Origin: Rhodocyclaceae bacterium
GTDB lineage: Bacteria > Pseudomonadota > Gammaproteobacteria > Burkholderiales > Rhodocyclaceae
Assembly: GCA_017444505.1 (NCBI GenBank)
Contig: JAFSWK010000266.1
Span: 1 to 21,811 of the forward strand
Reading direction: 5' to 3'
DNA: 21,811 nt
Position numbers and translations under genes: made by a program. Positions 6,914-14,042 of the stretch are shown here, piece by piece; position 1 is the first letter of the stretch; each line of letters starts with the position of its first letter. The notes beneath the pieces are model-generated. The model made no database searches. It was given only the letters and a program-made list of their open reading frames with translations, and had not been told where the DNA came from.

Positions 6914-7717
6914 TCAGCGCGCAGGCGCTTCACAGGGGAAAGCGGTTTCAAATGCGCGCAGGATTTCGGTTTGTGTCTCATCGAGAAAGCCGAGCGCCTG
7001 CTGGCGGATTTCGGCGGGGATGCCGTAGTACGCTTGCGCGATGCCGCCGGTGATGGCAGCGAGGGTGTCGCTGTCGCCGCCAATGGAAATGGCGTTGCGG
7101 ATGGCGTCTTCAAAACTGGCGGATTCCAGAAAGGCAACCAGCGCCTGTGGCACGGTTTCCTGACAGGTTTCGTTAAATTCGTAGCTGTCGCGGATGCTGT
7201 CCAGCGTGAAATCCAGCGCATAAAAATGTTGTTCCAGATGGGCGCGGATTTCGGCAATGCTTTTGCCGCTGCGCGCAAGGAAAATGGCTTCCGTAGTGGC
7301 GCGCGCGCCTTTCATGCCTTCGAGGTGGTTGTGCGTAGGGCGGGTGACGGCGTCTGACAAGGCTGCGGCTTCCGCCAGAGAGCGCGCGGCAAAACCGCAG
7401 GCGCTCACGCGCATGGCAGCGCCGTTGCCGTAACTGCCGTAGGGCTGCGGGTTTTCCGACGCCAGCCAGCGGCGGAACATGCCGCCGTAGCCCGCGTCGG
7501 GATATTGCCGCCCGAGGCTTTGCATGTAGGTGACGGCGCTTTGTTCCAGATTTTCATAGTCCGGACAGGCATCCAGCAGCGCCCGCGCGATGGCAAGCGT
7601 CATGATGCTGTCGTCGGTGGGGAAACATTTGGGGGCGAAGAAGTCGAAGTTTTTGGTTTTGATGTTGTTCCATTCAAAACGCGAGCCAACAATGTCTCCG
7701 ATGATGGCGCCAAGCAT
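6914..7717 (-). CDS. ADP-ribosylglycohydrolase (DraG/ARH family)
   Basis: The 267-residue protein removes ADP-ribose from a modified substrate using two magnesium ions. Family motifs are all present: GAIIGDIVGSRFEW at the N-terminus, PTDDSIMT (TDDS 34-37, metal ligands), YGNGAAMR (96-103), THNH (128-131) and IGGDSDTLAAITGGIA (212-226, the second metal cluster). A ribosome site AAGGAAG lies upstream of ATG 7717. It is the first gene of a likely two-gene unit with the small nuclease-fold-like unknown. No ADP-ribosyltransferase or toxin partner is visible nearby, so the natural substrate (protein arginine, nucleic acid or a free derivative) cannot be named. It is likely active, since no key residue is missing. 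Confidence 0.94.
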   Translation of the reverse strand: MLGAIIGDIVGSRFEWNNIKTKNFDFFAPKCFPTDDSIMTLAIARALLDACPDYENLEQSAVTYMQSLGRQYPDAGYGGMFRRWLASENPQPYGSYGNGAAMRVSACGFAARSLAEAAALSDAVTRPTHNHLEGMKGARATTEAIFLARSGKSIAEIRAHLEQHFYALDFTLDSIRDSYEFNETCQETVPQALVAFLESASFEDAIRNAISIGGDSDTLAAITGGIAQAYYGIPAEIRQQALGFLDETQTEILRAFETAFPCEAPAR

Positions 7718-7755
7718 GGTGCACTTCCTTGTTGTAGTGGGTTGAGCGGGTGCGC

Positions 7756-7761
7756 ATTATA
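7756..7761 (-). promoter_or_regulatory. Candidate -10 box for the glycohydrolase gene
   Basis: Minus-strand TATAAT is a perfect -10 hexamer 38 bp before the ATG at 7717. No convincing -35 box is seen at 16-18 bp upstream, so the promoter may need an activator or be weak. Confidence 0.5.
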
Positions 7762-7903
7762 AACCCGCCCTTTTGCCCTGCCCGTGCGGTGGATAAGCTG
7801 TGGACAAGCTGTGGGCGGGCGGTGAACAACGGCGCGCGGCTTCCACAGCGCGCGGTGGCGGTGGCACAATCTGGCGCTTTCGGAACCAACCAGGAGAGTT
7901 TGC

Positions 7904-8395
7904 ATGACGACGAGCCAACGTCCCTTTTCCGTGCTGGGCATCCAGCAGATTGCCATCGGCGCGCTTTCGCGCGAGAAGCTCAAAACCTTGTGGGTGGATA
8001 TGCTTGGGCTGCGCGTGACGGGCAATTTTGTTTCGGAGCGCGAAAACGTGGATGAAGACATTTGCGCCATGGGCAGCGGCGCGTTCAAGGTGGAAGTCGA
8101 CCTGATGCAGCCGCTGGATCCGGAAAAAAAACCGGCGGTGCACGCGACGCCGCTCAACCACGTCGGCCTGTGGATTGATGACCTGCCCGCCGCCGTCGAG
8201 TGGCTGACGACGCAGGGCGTGCGCTTTGCGCCGGGCGGCATCCGGCGCGGCGCGGCGGGGTTTGACATTACCTTCATCCATCCCAAAGGCAATGAGGAAT
8301 CACCCATCAGCGGCGAAGGTGTGTTGATTGAACTGGTGCAGGCGCCGCCGGAAGTGGTCGAGGCTTTCCGCCGTCTGGCGCAGAACGCGGCATAA
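7904..8395 (+). CDS. VOC-family (glyoxalase-like) protein
   Basis: This 163-residue protein has the vicinal-oxygen-chelate fold, two beta-alpha-beta-beta-beta modules that hold a metal. It most resembles the methylmalonyl-CoA epimerase/lactoylglutathione lyase-like branch. Visible parts are VLGIQQIAIGA, LGLRVTGNF, KVEVDLMQPLDP, LNHVGLWIDDLPAAVEWL and GVLIELVQAP. The usual first metal ligand in GIDHIAI is Q here (GIQQIAI), while the later H (LNHVGL) and E (LIELVQ) are kept, so the metal site may be altered. A strong ribosome site AGGAGAG precedes ATG 7904. The gene stands alone and ends at a terminator shared with dksA. The substrate is unknown. Confidence 0.88.
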   Translation: MTTSQRPFSVLGIQQIAIGALSREKLKTLWVDMLGLRVTGNFVSERENVDEDICAMGSGAFKVEVDLMQPLDPEKKPAVHATPLNHVGLWIDDLPAAVEWLTTQGVRFAPGGIRRGAAGFDITFIHPKGNEESPISGEGVLIELVQAPPEVVEAFRRLAQNAA

Positions 8396-8419
8396 GGCGC
8401 CGCGCCCGCACGGGCATGA

Positions 8420-8454
8420 AAAACGGGGCGTGGGGCGTGGCCATGCCCCGTTTT
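8420..8454. terminator. Bidirectional terminator between VOC gene and dksA
   Basis: AAAACGGGGC (8420-8429) and GCCCCGTTTT (8445-8454) form a perfect 10-bp stem with A-runs and T-runs on both sides, so it can work in both directions. It lies exactly between the convergent VOC gene (stop 8395) and dksA (stop 8486). Confidence 0.85.
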
Positions 8455-8485
8455 GTGCTGGTGTGTTGCGATGCGCGCGCGCTTT

Positions 8486-8914
8486 TCAGCGGAACAGCTT
8501 TTCTTCGCGCTCGTGGCGTTCTTGCTCTTCGATGCTGAGCGTGGCGGTGGGACGGGCAATCAGGCGGCGCAGGCCGATGGGGTTGCCCGAGGCTTCACAG
8601 AAGCCGTAAGTGCCGTTGGCGATGCGGTCGAGCGCGCTGTCGATTTTGTGAATCAGCTTGCGTTCGCGGTCGCGGATGCGCTGTTCCAGTACGTGCTCTT
8701 CTTCCTGCGTGGCGCGGTCGGCCTCGTCGGGCGCGGCCTCGGTTTCTTGCAGGTGCACGATGGTTGTCTGACCGTTTTCCAGCAGCTCGCCGCGCATGGT
8801 TTCCAGACGGGTGCGGAAAAATTCCAGTTGTTCTGCGTTCATGTAGTCGCTTTCAGGCATCGCCAAAAGCTGCTCTTCGGTCAGAGTGCTGGCAGTTTTT
8901 GCGGTGTCGGTCAT
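8486..8914 (-). CDS. dksA: RNA polymerase-binding factor DksA, cysteine-poor type
   Basis: DksA enters the RNA polymerase secondary channel and with ppGpp tunes rRNA and amino-acid promoters. The 142-residue protein keeps the coiled coil and its acidic tip as PDEADRA (D63-x-x-D66-x-A68, the DxxDxA motif), then QEEEHVLEQRIRDRERKLIHKI and the globular end GLRRLIARPTATL. The classical four-cysteine zinc finger is lost: only C106 (GFCEAS) remains, and the later pair is replaced in TATLSIEEQERHE. As I recall, many betaproteobacterial DksA proteins share this state. I chose ATG 8914, with GGAG about 8 nt upstream; the in-frame extension beyond is non-family sequence. It is divergent from rpsD across 320 bp. 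Confidence 0.94.
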   Translation of the reverse strand: MTDTAKTASTLTEEQLLAMPESDYMNAEQLEFFRTRLETMRGELLENGQTTIVHLQETEAAPDEADRATQEEEHVLEQRIRDRERKLIHKIDSALDRIANGTYGFCEASGNPIGLRRLIARPTATLSIEEQERHEREEKLFR

Positions 8915-9234
8915 GGTCTCCCATTCCTCCATGTGGATGAGTGTGGTGCGGATAAATCCGCATTCAGGCCAAAGGGGTATTTTGCAAACTTTTGCAAAGA
9001 ATGTCACGCCCTGCGGGAAAATCCCTGCCTCGCGCGACGGGATGCCGCCGCGCAGGGCGCGGGATGGTTTGGCAAAAATTCTACACCCACAGCGGCCATG
9101 CGCCGTCCGCGCATTGCATCCGGACGCGATTTTGCAGTAACATGCTTCCCTTTTCCGCGAGGCAAAGCGGCACAGCGCCGCAAATTCCCGCCCGCAAGAA
9201 CACAACTTACTGATTTTTCAAAGAGGAAAACCAA
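8915..9234. promoter_or_regulatory. Divergent dksA/rpsD control region
   Basis: No gene is seen in these 320 bp. For dksA (minus) a candidate promoter is GTGACA (9002-9007) with CAAAAT (8979-8984) at 17-bp spacing, with a repeated TTTGCAAAA between. For rpsD (plus) only a weak candidate is seen, TTGCAT (9114-9119) and TAACAT (9138-9143) at 18 bp. I looked for a Zur-like palindrome and found none that is convincing. Confidence 0.4.
8947..8962. promoter_or_regulatory. 16-bp perfect palindrome in dksA leader
   Basis: TGCGGAT-AA-ATCCGCA is a perfect inverted repeat 33 bp before the dksA ATG, downstream of the candidate -10. It could be an operator or, in the transcript, a tight hairpin in the 5' leader. 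Confidence 0.5.
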
Positions 9235-9846
9235 GTGGCACGCTATACCGGCCCCCGCCTGAAAGTCATGCGCGCGCTGGGCACCGAACTGCCCGGCCTG
9301 TCGCGCAAATCCATGGAAAACCGCAGCTACCCGCCGGGTCAGCACGGGCAGAAAAACCGCCGCCGTTCAGACTACGCCGTGCGTCTGGCCGAAAAGCAAA
9401 AGCTGCGCTTCAACTATGGCCTGTCTGAAAAGCAGATTCGCCGCCTGTTCCGCGAAGCCAAGTCTTCCAAGGCACCGACCGGCGACAAACTGCTGGAACT
9501 GCTGGAACGCCGTCTGGACAACTTCGTTTTCCGCGCCGGCTTCGCACCCACCGCCGTGGCCGCCCGCCAGTTGGTGCGTCACCGTCACGTACTGCTCAAT
9601 GGCCGTTCGGTCAATATTCCGTCGATTCGCATCAACCCGGGCGACAAAATCACGCTCACCGAACGCGGCGCGAAAATCCCCGCCAGCCAGCAATGCCTGG
9701 AAACCCCGGCGCTGGAACGCCCCGAATGGCTGAGCTTTGACGCCGCTTCGCGCACCGCCACGGCCAACCGCGTGCCGGAAGCCAACGAAGTGCCCTTCCC
9801 GGTGGAAGTGCAGCACGTGGTGGAATACTACGCCGTGCGTCTGTAA
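9235..9846 (+). CDS. rpsD: 30S ribosomal protein S4, stand-alone atypical form
   Basis: S4 nucleates 30S assembly by binding the 5' domain of 16S rRNA. The 203 residues start with GTG (9235) after AGAGGA, giving MARYTGPRLKVMRALG. The protein has the S4 N-terminal part (SYPPGQHGQKNRRRSDYAVRLAEKQKLRFNYGLSEKQ), the RNA-binding S4 domain (ERRLDNFVFRAGFAPTAVAARQLVRHRHVLLNGRSVNIPS) and the C-terminal EVQHVVEYYAVRL. It lacks a zinc-binding cysteine cluster and, by eye, looks more like the cyanobacterial/Bacteroidetes-like type than E. coli S4. It is not in a ribosomal operon: its neighbours are dksA and azlD, and it ends with its own strong terminator. It is probably a second S4 gene, with the main copy elsewhere; this needs the genome to confirm. 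Confidence 0.96.
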   Translation: MARYTGPRLKVMRALGTELPGLSRKSMENRSYPPGQHGQKNRRRSDYAVRLAEKQKLRFNYGLSEKQIRRLFREAKSSKAPTGDKLLELLERRLDNFVFRAGFAPTAVAARQLVRHRHVLLNGRSVNIPSIRINPGDKITLTERGAKIPASQQCLETPALERPEWLSFDAASRTATANRVPEANEVPFPVEVQHVVEYYAVRL

Positions 9847-9870
9847 TCAAAACCGGCTTCACACAGTGCA

Positions 9871-9903
9871 AATCGGCTGCTTTCGGGCAGCCGATTTTTT
9901 TTT
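9871..9903 (+). terminator. Strong intrinsic terminator of rpsD
   Basis: AATCGGCTGC (9871-9880) pairs perfectly with GCAGCCGATT (9887-9896) around a 6-nt loop, followed by an unbroken T-run to 9903. It lies 24 nt after the rpsD stop and before the convergent azlD stop. Confidence 0.95.
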
Positions 9904-9922
9904 GTGCGTGCGTGGGCAGGCG

Positions 9923-10276
9923 TTAGCCAATCAAGGGGCTGCGCAGCAGCACGTACAGCGCCGTGCTGGTCAGAATACTGAGCAGCGCCGAACCGCGCCA
10001 CAGATGCAGGGCGATGGCAACGGCTGCGGCGAGCACTTCGCGCCACGGCCACAGCAAGGATTCCGTTTGTCCCGCCAGGCCGACCAGCGTATGCAGCAAC
10101 AGCAGCACCATGATGGCAGGCGGCAGAAAGCGCCCCAGACGGGCGACGGTGGTGGAATGTTTCAGCCAGCGGGCGGCGAAAAACGGCAGTGCGCGCAGTC
10201 CGGCGCTGATGACGGCCATGATGACGAAAACGCTCAGGACATACAGCGGCGCAAAGGCAGTGCTGGCGCTGTTCAT
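9923..10276 (-). CDS. azlD: AzlD small subunit of branched-chain amino-acid exporter
   Basis: AzlD (117 residues) pairs with AzlC to export branched-chain amino acids or analogues across the inner membrane. About four hydrophobic helices are visible, beginning FAPLYVLSVFVIMAVISAGLRALPFFAA. The RALPF block and the FLPPAIMVLLLLHTL helix are typical of the family. ATG 10276 has a strong GGAGG site and overlaps the azlC stop as ATGA, so the two are translated together, as is common for this pair. It ends convergent to the rpsD terminator. Confidence 0.9.
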   Translation of the reverse strand: MNSASTAFAPLYVLSVFVIMAVISAGLRALPFFAARWLKHSTTVARLGRFLPPAIMVLLLLHTLVGLAGQTESLLWPWREVLAAAVAIALHLWRGSALLSILTSTALYVLLRSPLIG

Positions 10277-10971
10277 GCGGCCTCCTTCTGCGGCGGTGCG
10301 CCATTCTGCCCGTTGGCCGACCAGTACCAGCCAATCAGCACGCAGGCGGCAATCGCGCCCAAAAGCGACTGCTGCGGCCACAGTGCCAGCGCCAGCGCGT
10401 AGCAAACAATGGCGACAAGCAGCGGCAGCGTGCTGCGCACGGCGCGCCATTGTTCGACGGCGAGAATGGCAAACAAGGCGGCGAGGCTGAAATCAATGCC
10501 GCTCAATTCGGTGGGCACAAGGCTGCCGAGCAGCACACCCAGCAAGCCGCCGGTAATCCACCAGCAGTGATTGAGCAGCGAGAGCAACACGCGCGTGCGC
10601 TCAGGTGTTTCCGGCGGCAGGCTGGTGAGCACGGCGTAGGTTTCATCGGTGAGCGCGAACATCATGTACGCGCGCGCCAGCGGGTGTTTGGGCTGTACGT
10701 GCAGCAGGGAAAGCCCGTAAAAAATGTGGCGCAAATTGACCACCAGCGTGGTCAGCGCAAAGGTGGCGAGGCTATCGCCTGCGGCGAGCATCGGCACCAT
10801 CATGAATTGCGCCGCGCCCGCGTAAATCAAAATGCTGGCCAGCGGCGGCATCCACCACTCGGCACCCGCCTGCATCATCAAAAAGCCAAACGCCGTGCCC
10901 ATCGGGATGTAGCCCTTGGCGACCGGCACGGACAAGGCAAACGGGGAAGAACGGGCAGCGGCGGCGGACAT
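10273..10971 (-). CDS. azlC: AzlC large subunit of branched-chain amino-acid exporter
   Basis: This 232-residue inner-membrane protein has the AzlC hallmarks: an N-terminal PVAKGYIPMGTAFGFLMMQAG, then SILIYAGAAQFMMVPML, LVVNLRHIFYGLSLL and a run of hydrophobic helices to LLGAIAACVLIGWYW. The AGAAQF and NLRH blocks are diagnostic. It overlaps azlD by four bases. No regulator (Lrp or AzlB type) is visible nearby. The start ATG 10971 has no clear ribosome site. It follows the secreted unknown gene by 51 bp on the same strand, so it may be read from a longer transcript. Confidence 0.93.
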   Translation of the reverse strand: MSAAAARSSPFALSVPVAKGYIPMGTAFGFLMMQAGAEWWMPPLASILIYAGAAQFMMVPMLAAGDSLATFALTTLVVNLRHIFYGLSLLHVQPKHPLARAYMMFALTDETYAVLTSLPPETPERTRVLLSLLNHCWWITGGLLGVLLGSLVPTELSGIDFSLAALFAILAVEQWRAVRSTLPLLVAIVCYALALALWPQQSLLGAIAACVLIGWYWSANGQNGAPPQKEAA

Positions 10972-11022
10972 GGCGCGGGCAACGGCGTGCGTGAAAAAGC
11001 GGGCATTTTACCCGAAGCACGC

Positions 11023-11526
11023 TTACGGCGCGGGTTCTGGCGCGATGGCGGCAACCGTGCCGGGGGCGGCGGGCGCGTTGCTGGCGAGCGGCGGCGCGGC
11101 GGCGGCGTCCTCTGCGCCGGGCGCGGTGTCGTCTTTCTTGCGCACGGGGCCGCCGAGGTAATCGAGCACGGTGTCGCAGGTTTCTTCGCGCTCGGTGAAG
11201 CTGGAAAACCATTCCAGCCGGCTGCGGACAAATTCATCGCTGACGACGCGGTTGTCGCAGTAATCGTAGATTTGCATGGCGTAGGCAATAATCTGCCCAT
11301 AGCGCAGCGCGCGCCCCGAACCCATGTGCGGATAGCGGATGGTGTTGCGCCAGGCCGGACGCGGCGGCGGCACAGTGGAAAGATTGGCAAAGGCCGGTGG
11401 CGGATAGAGCGGCGGGGCGCGGTCGTCCTCTTCATTACCTGCGGGCGCGCCTTGCTGCGCCGTCGCCGAAAGGCAGACGGCGGCGGCAGTGAAGGCGAGC
11501 ACGAGAGAACAGGCAAAACGGCACAT
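11023..11526 (-). CDS. Secreted Pro/Ala-rich unknown protein
   Basis: The 167-residue product begins MCRFACSLVLAFTAAAVCLSATAQQ, a plausible signal peptide cleaved around TAQ/Q. The mature part has a Pro-rich stretch (APPLYPPPAFANLSTVPPP), then a compact core from RNTIRYPHMGSGRALRYGQIIAYAMQ through YDYCDNRVV to EETCDTVLDYLGG. Two cysteines there could form a disulfide. The tail is a low-complexity Ala/Pro segment. I do not recognise the family. No clear ribosome site precedes ATG 11526; a GTG at 11598 would add 24 residues and a second hydrophobic stretch. It lies between dinB and azlC on the same strand. Location (periplasm or surface) is inferred from the signal only. Confidence 0.7.
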   Translation of the reverse strand: MCRFACSLVLAFTAAAVCLSATAQQGAPAGNEEDDRAPPLYPPPAFANLSTVPPPRPAWRNTIRYPHMGSGRALRYGQIIAYAMQIYDYCDNRVVSDEFVRSRLEWFSSFTEREETCDTVLDYLGGPVRKKDDTAPGAEDAAAAPPLASNAPAAPGTVAAIAPEPAP

Positions 11527-11628
11527 GATGACGGGCAAAAACAGGCCGAAGATGCAGAGGATTGTAGTCTTGCGCGCCGCGCGCGGGGGCGGAACCACGT
11601 CACGCTGCGCGGCGGGAAAGTGTGCGCG

Positions 11629-12693
11629 TCAAAACAGGCTGGGCTGGTGCGCGATGTGGGCGCGCTCGTCGGCCTCGGCGAACTGCACGCCCAGCCCCAG
11701 CAGCCGCACCGCGCCGCCGTGACGGGCGTAGCCGCTGGCCAGCAAACGTTGCCAGACGGCCAATTCCGGCGGCGCGCTGGCGCGGCATTGAATCGTGGTC
11801 TGCGTGAAATCGGCAAACTTGATTTTCACCACCGCCTGATGCACGGGGCGGGCATCGTCCTGATGGCGCGCGAAGCGGCGCAAAAATTCTTCCAGCAACG
11901 CGGGCAACGCCTGCTGACAGGCCGCCAGGTCGGGCAAATCGTGCGCGTAAGTGGTTTCCACGGAAAGGGATTTTCGGATGCGGTTAGGCTGCACGGGGCG
12001 CGAATCCATGCCGCGACACAGCGCAAAGAGCCGCGCCCCGAAGCGGCCAAATTCGTGCTGCAAGCGTTCCTCTGGCCAGTCGCGCAACTGCCCGCAGGTC
12101 TCCACGCCCTGCGCGCGCAGTTTTGCGGCGGTGACGCGCCCGACGCCGAAAATCTTGCTCACCGGCAGCGCGGCGGTGAAGGCATCGACCTCTTGCGGAC
12201 GGATGACAAACTGGCCGTCGGGCTTGTTCCAGTCGCTGGCGACTTTGGCGAGAAACTTGTTCGGCGCAATGCCCGCCGAAGCGGTGATGCCCACCTCGGC
12301 GCGGATGCGCGCGCGGATTTCCTGCGCCATCAGCGTGGCCGAGCCTTTGCAGTGCGCAAGACCGCTCACGTCCAGATAGGCTTCGTCAAGCGAAAGCGGC
12401 TCGACCAGCGGCGTGTATTCGCGGTAAATGGTCAGAATCTGTCGGGACGCGGCGCGATAGCGCGGAAAATCCGGCGGCAGCAGCACAAGCTGCGGACACA
12501 GCCGCAGCGCACGGGCGCTGGACATCGCCGAGTGCACGCCAAAGGTGCGCGCCGGATAGTTGCAGGTAGCGATGACGCCGCGCGTCTCAGGCCGACCGCC
12601 CACAGCCACCGGCAGCCCCGCCAGCGCAGGGTTGTCCCGCATCTCGATGGCGGCGTAGAAACAATCACAATCGCAGTGAATGATTTTGCGCAT
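11629..12693 (-). CDS. dinB: DNA polymerase IV (Y-family)
   Basis: DinB is an error-prone translesion polymerase. The 354-residue protein shows the Y-family catalytic residues: the first aspartate in IIHCDCDCFYAAIE (D8), and SLDEAYLDVSG with the D-E pair. The fingers motif YPARTFGVHSAMSS, the helix-hairpin-helix block VSKIFGVGRVTAAKLRAQGV and the little-finger segment VQPNRIRKSLSVETTY are also present. The C-terminus ends QPSLF, a clear beta-clamp binding motif. ATG 12693 is chosen because the family sequence starts there; an upstream ATG would add 19 unrelated residues. I see no convincing LexA box in the 165 bp before it, though the Fic promoter region shares that space. Confidence 0.94.
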   Translation of the reverse strand: MRKIIHCDCDCFYAAIEMRDNPALAGLPVAVGGRPETRGVIATCNYPARTFGVHSAMSSARALRLCPQLVLLPPDFPRYRAASRQILTIYREYTPLVEPLSLDEAYLDVSGLAHCKGSATLMAQEIRARIRAEVGITASAGIAPNKFLAKVASDWNKPDGQFVIRPQEVDAFTAALPVSKIFGVGRVTAAKLRAQGVETCGQLRDWPEERLQHEFGRFGARLFALCRGMDSRPVQPNRIRKSLSVETTYAHDLPDLAACQQALPALLEEFLRRFARHQDDARPVHQAVVKIKFADFTQTTIQCRASAPPELAVWQRLLASGYARHGGAVRLLGLGVQFAEADERAHIAHQPSLF

Positions 12694-12796
12694 GGCGCAA
12701 CGATACGCGCAAAGGGCGGCGATGTCCTGCGCCTGACGGATTTTCCGCAACGCCCGCGCGCCCCGCGCAGCGTGCCGACGGGCGGGAAGGTGGGCG

Positions 12797-12847
12797 CTTA
12801 TTTTAGGATAAGGCGTTAAGCTAAAATAAGGAGAAATCTTATTTTAG
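12797..12847 (+). promoter_or_regulatory. Operator array of the Fic gene
   Basis: The 10-bp motif CTTATTTTAG occurs three times without mismatch: forward at 12797-12806, inverted at 12821-12830 and forward at 12838-12847. Copies one and two form an inverted repeat with a 14-bp gap, and copies two and three one with a 7-bp gap. A candidate -10, TAAAAT (12822-12827), lies inside the middle copy, so a bound protein would block initiation. The C-terminal winged helix of the Fic protein is the obvious candidate binder. Confidence 0.75.
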
Positions 12848-12858
12848 GTTCCGACAAC

Positions 12859-14028
12859 ATGAAGCGAAAACTGCAAGGTCAGTACGTACCCATCTCCACC
12901 GTAGGCGAACAGGCGCGCGCCTTCGTGCCCGCACCGCTGCCGCCGTGCCCGCCAATCGACTGGACGCCGCAGTTACACAGCAAGTTTGACCAAGCCTTGC
13001 TGGCGCTTGGGCGGCTGGACAGCGTCACCACCTTGCTGCCGGAAACTGCGCTGTTTCTCTATATGTATGTGCGCAAAGAAGCGGTGCTCTCTTCCATGAT
13101 TGAAGGCACGCAATCGTCCCTGTCCGATTTGCTGCTGTTTGAACTGAATCAGGAACCAGGCGTGCCGGTGGATGATGTGCGTGAGGTCAGCAACTATGTT
13201 GCCGCACTGGATTACGGCTTGCGCCGGATGCGGGAAGGTCTGCCGCTATCGCTGCGTTTGCTGCGCGAAATTCATGGCGTTCTGCTGGCCAGAGGGCGGG
13301 GCAGCCATCAGGCGCCGGGGGAATTTCGGCGCAGCCAGAACTGGATTGGCGGCACGCGCCCCGGCAATGCGGCCTTTGTTCCGCCGCCTGCCGAAGAAGT
13401 GATGGACTGCATGGGCAAGTTGGAGCTTTTTTTGCACGACCGCCCGCAGCCGGTGCCGGTTCTGGTCAAGGCGGCGCTGGCGCATGTGCAGTTTGAAACG
13501 ATTCACCCGTTTCTGGATGGCAATGGCCGCCTGGGTCGTTTGTTGATTACGTTGCTGCTATGTGATCAAAAGGTGTTGCGCGAGCCGATTCTCTATCTCA
13601 GCCTCTACTTCAAAACGCATCGCCAGTATTACTACGAGCTGCTCAACAACGTGCGCACGACAGGCGACTGGGAAGCCTGGCTGGATTTCTTTGCCGAAGC
13701 CATCATCGTCACCGCCACGCAGGCGGTGGAAGCTGCGCAGCAGCTTGTGGCCTTATCGAATCAGGATCGCGACAAAATCAGCACGCTTGGTCGGGCGGCG
13801 GCCTCTGCGGTTCAGATTCACCGTGTGCTCATGAAACACCCAATCGCCACAGCGGGCTTTCTGGCGGAAAAGACCGGCATCACGCAGACCGTGACCAACA
13901 ATGCGCTTGGGCATCTGGCGCGGCTGGGTATTGTGCAGGAACTCACCGGCCAAAAGCGCAACCGCTTGTATAGCTACGCGGCCTATATCGAAATCATGAA
14001 CCGTGGCGCGGAATTGCCGGAGGGATAG
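12859..14028 (+). CDS. Fic-domain AMP-transferase, self-inhibited, with C-terminal HTH
   Basis: Fic proteins transfer AMP or other phosphate-containing groups from nucleotide cofactors to hydroxyl side chains of proteins. The 389-residue product holds the active-site motif HPFLDGNGRLGR (216-227). It carries the class II inhibitory helix S-x-x-x-E-G (S78-E82-G83, in SSMIEGT), so it regulates itself without a separate antitoxin. The N-terminal domain (residues ~5-110) and the winged-helix segment near the end (HPIATAGFLAEKTGITQTVTNNALGHLARLGIV) match the widespread Fic/HTH class exemplified by SoFic. No normal ribosome site sits before ATG 12859; an AAGGAG is 26 nt away, in the loop of the motif hairpin. 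All catalytic residues are present. The target protein is unknown. Confidence 0.94.
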   Translation: MKRKLQGQYVPISTVGEQARAFVPAPLPPCPPIDWTPQLHSKFDQALLALGRLDSVTTLLPETALFLYMYVRKEAVLSSMIEGTQSSLSDLLLFELNQEPGVPVDDVREVSNYVAALDYGLRRMREGLPLSLRLLREIHGVLLARGRGSHQAPGEFRRSQNWIGGTRPGNAAFVPPPAEEVMDCMGKLELFLHDRPQPVPVLVKAALAHVQFETIHPFLDGNGRLGRLLITLLLCDQKVLREPILYLSLYFKTHRQYYYELLNNVRTTGDWEAWLDFFAEAIIVTATQAVEAAQQLVALSNQDRDKISTLGRAAASAVQIHRVLMKHPIATAGFLAEKTGITQTVTNNALGHLARLGIVQELTGQKRNRLYSYAAYIEIMNRGAELPEG

Positions 14029-14042
14029 CCGTCTGCGCAAGC

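Noticed and set aside
8947..9234. Zur box between dksA and rpsD
   Set aside because: Only a TAACAT fragment near 9138 resembles part of a Zur site. No palindrome of the known kind is present.
12694..12796. LexA-type SOS box upstream of dinB
   Set aside because: No CTG(N10)CAG-like site in a sensible position was found by eye.
10450..12819. A 789-codon open frame on the plus strand
   Set aside because: It lies antisense to dinB, the secreted unknown and azlC, which have clear motifs. The translated product is Arg/Gly/His-rich without any domain, as expected for the complement of GC-rich genes.
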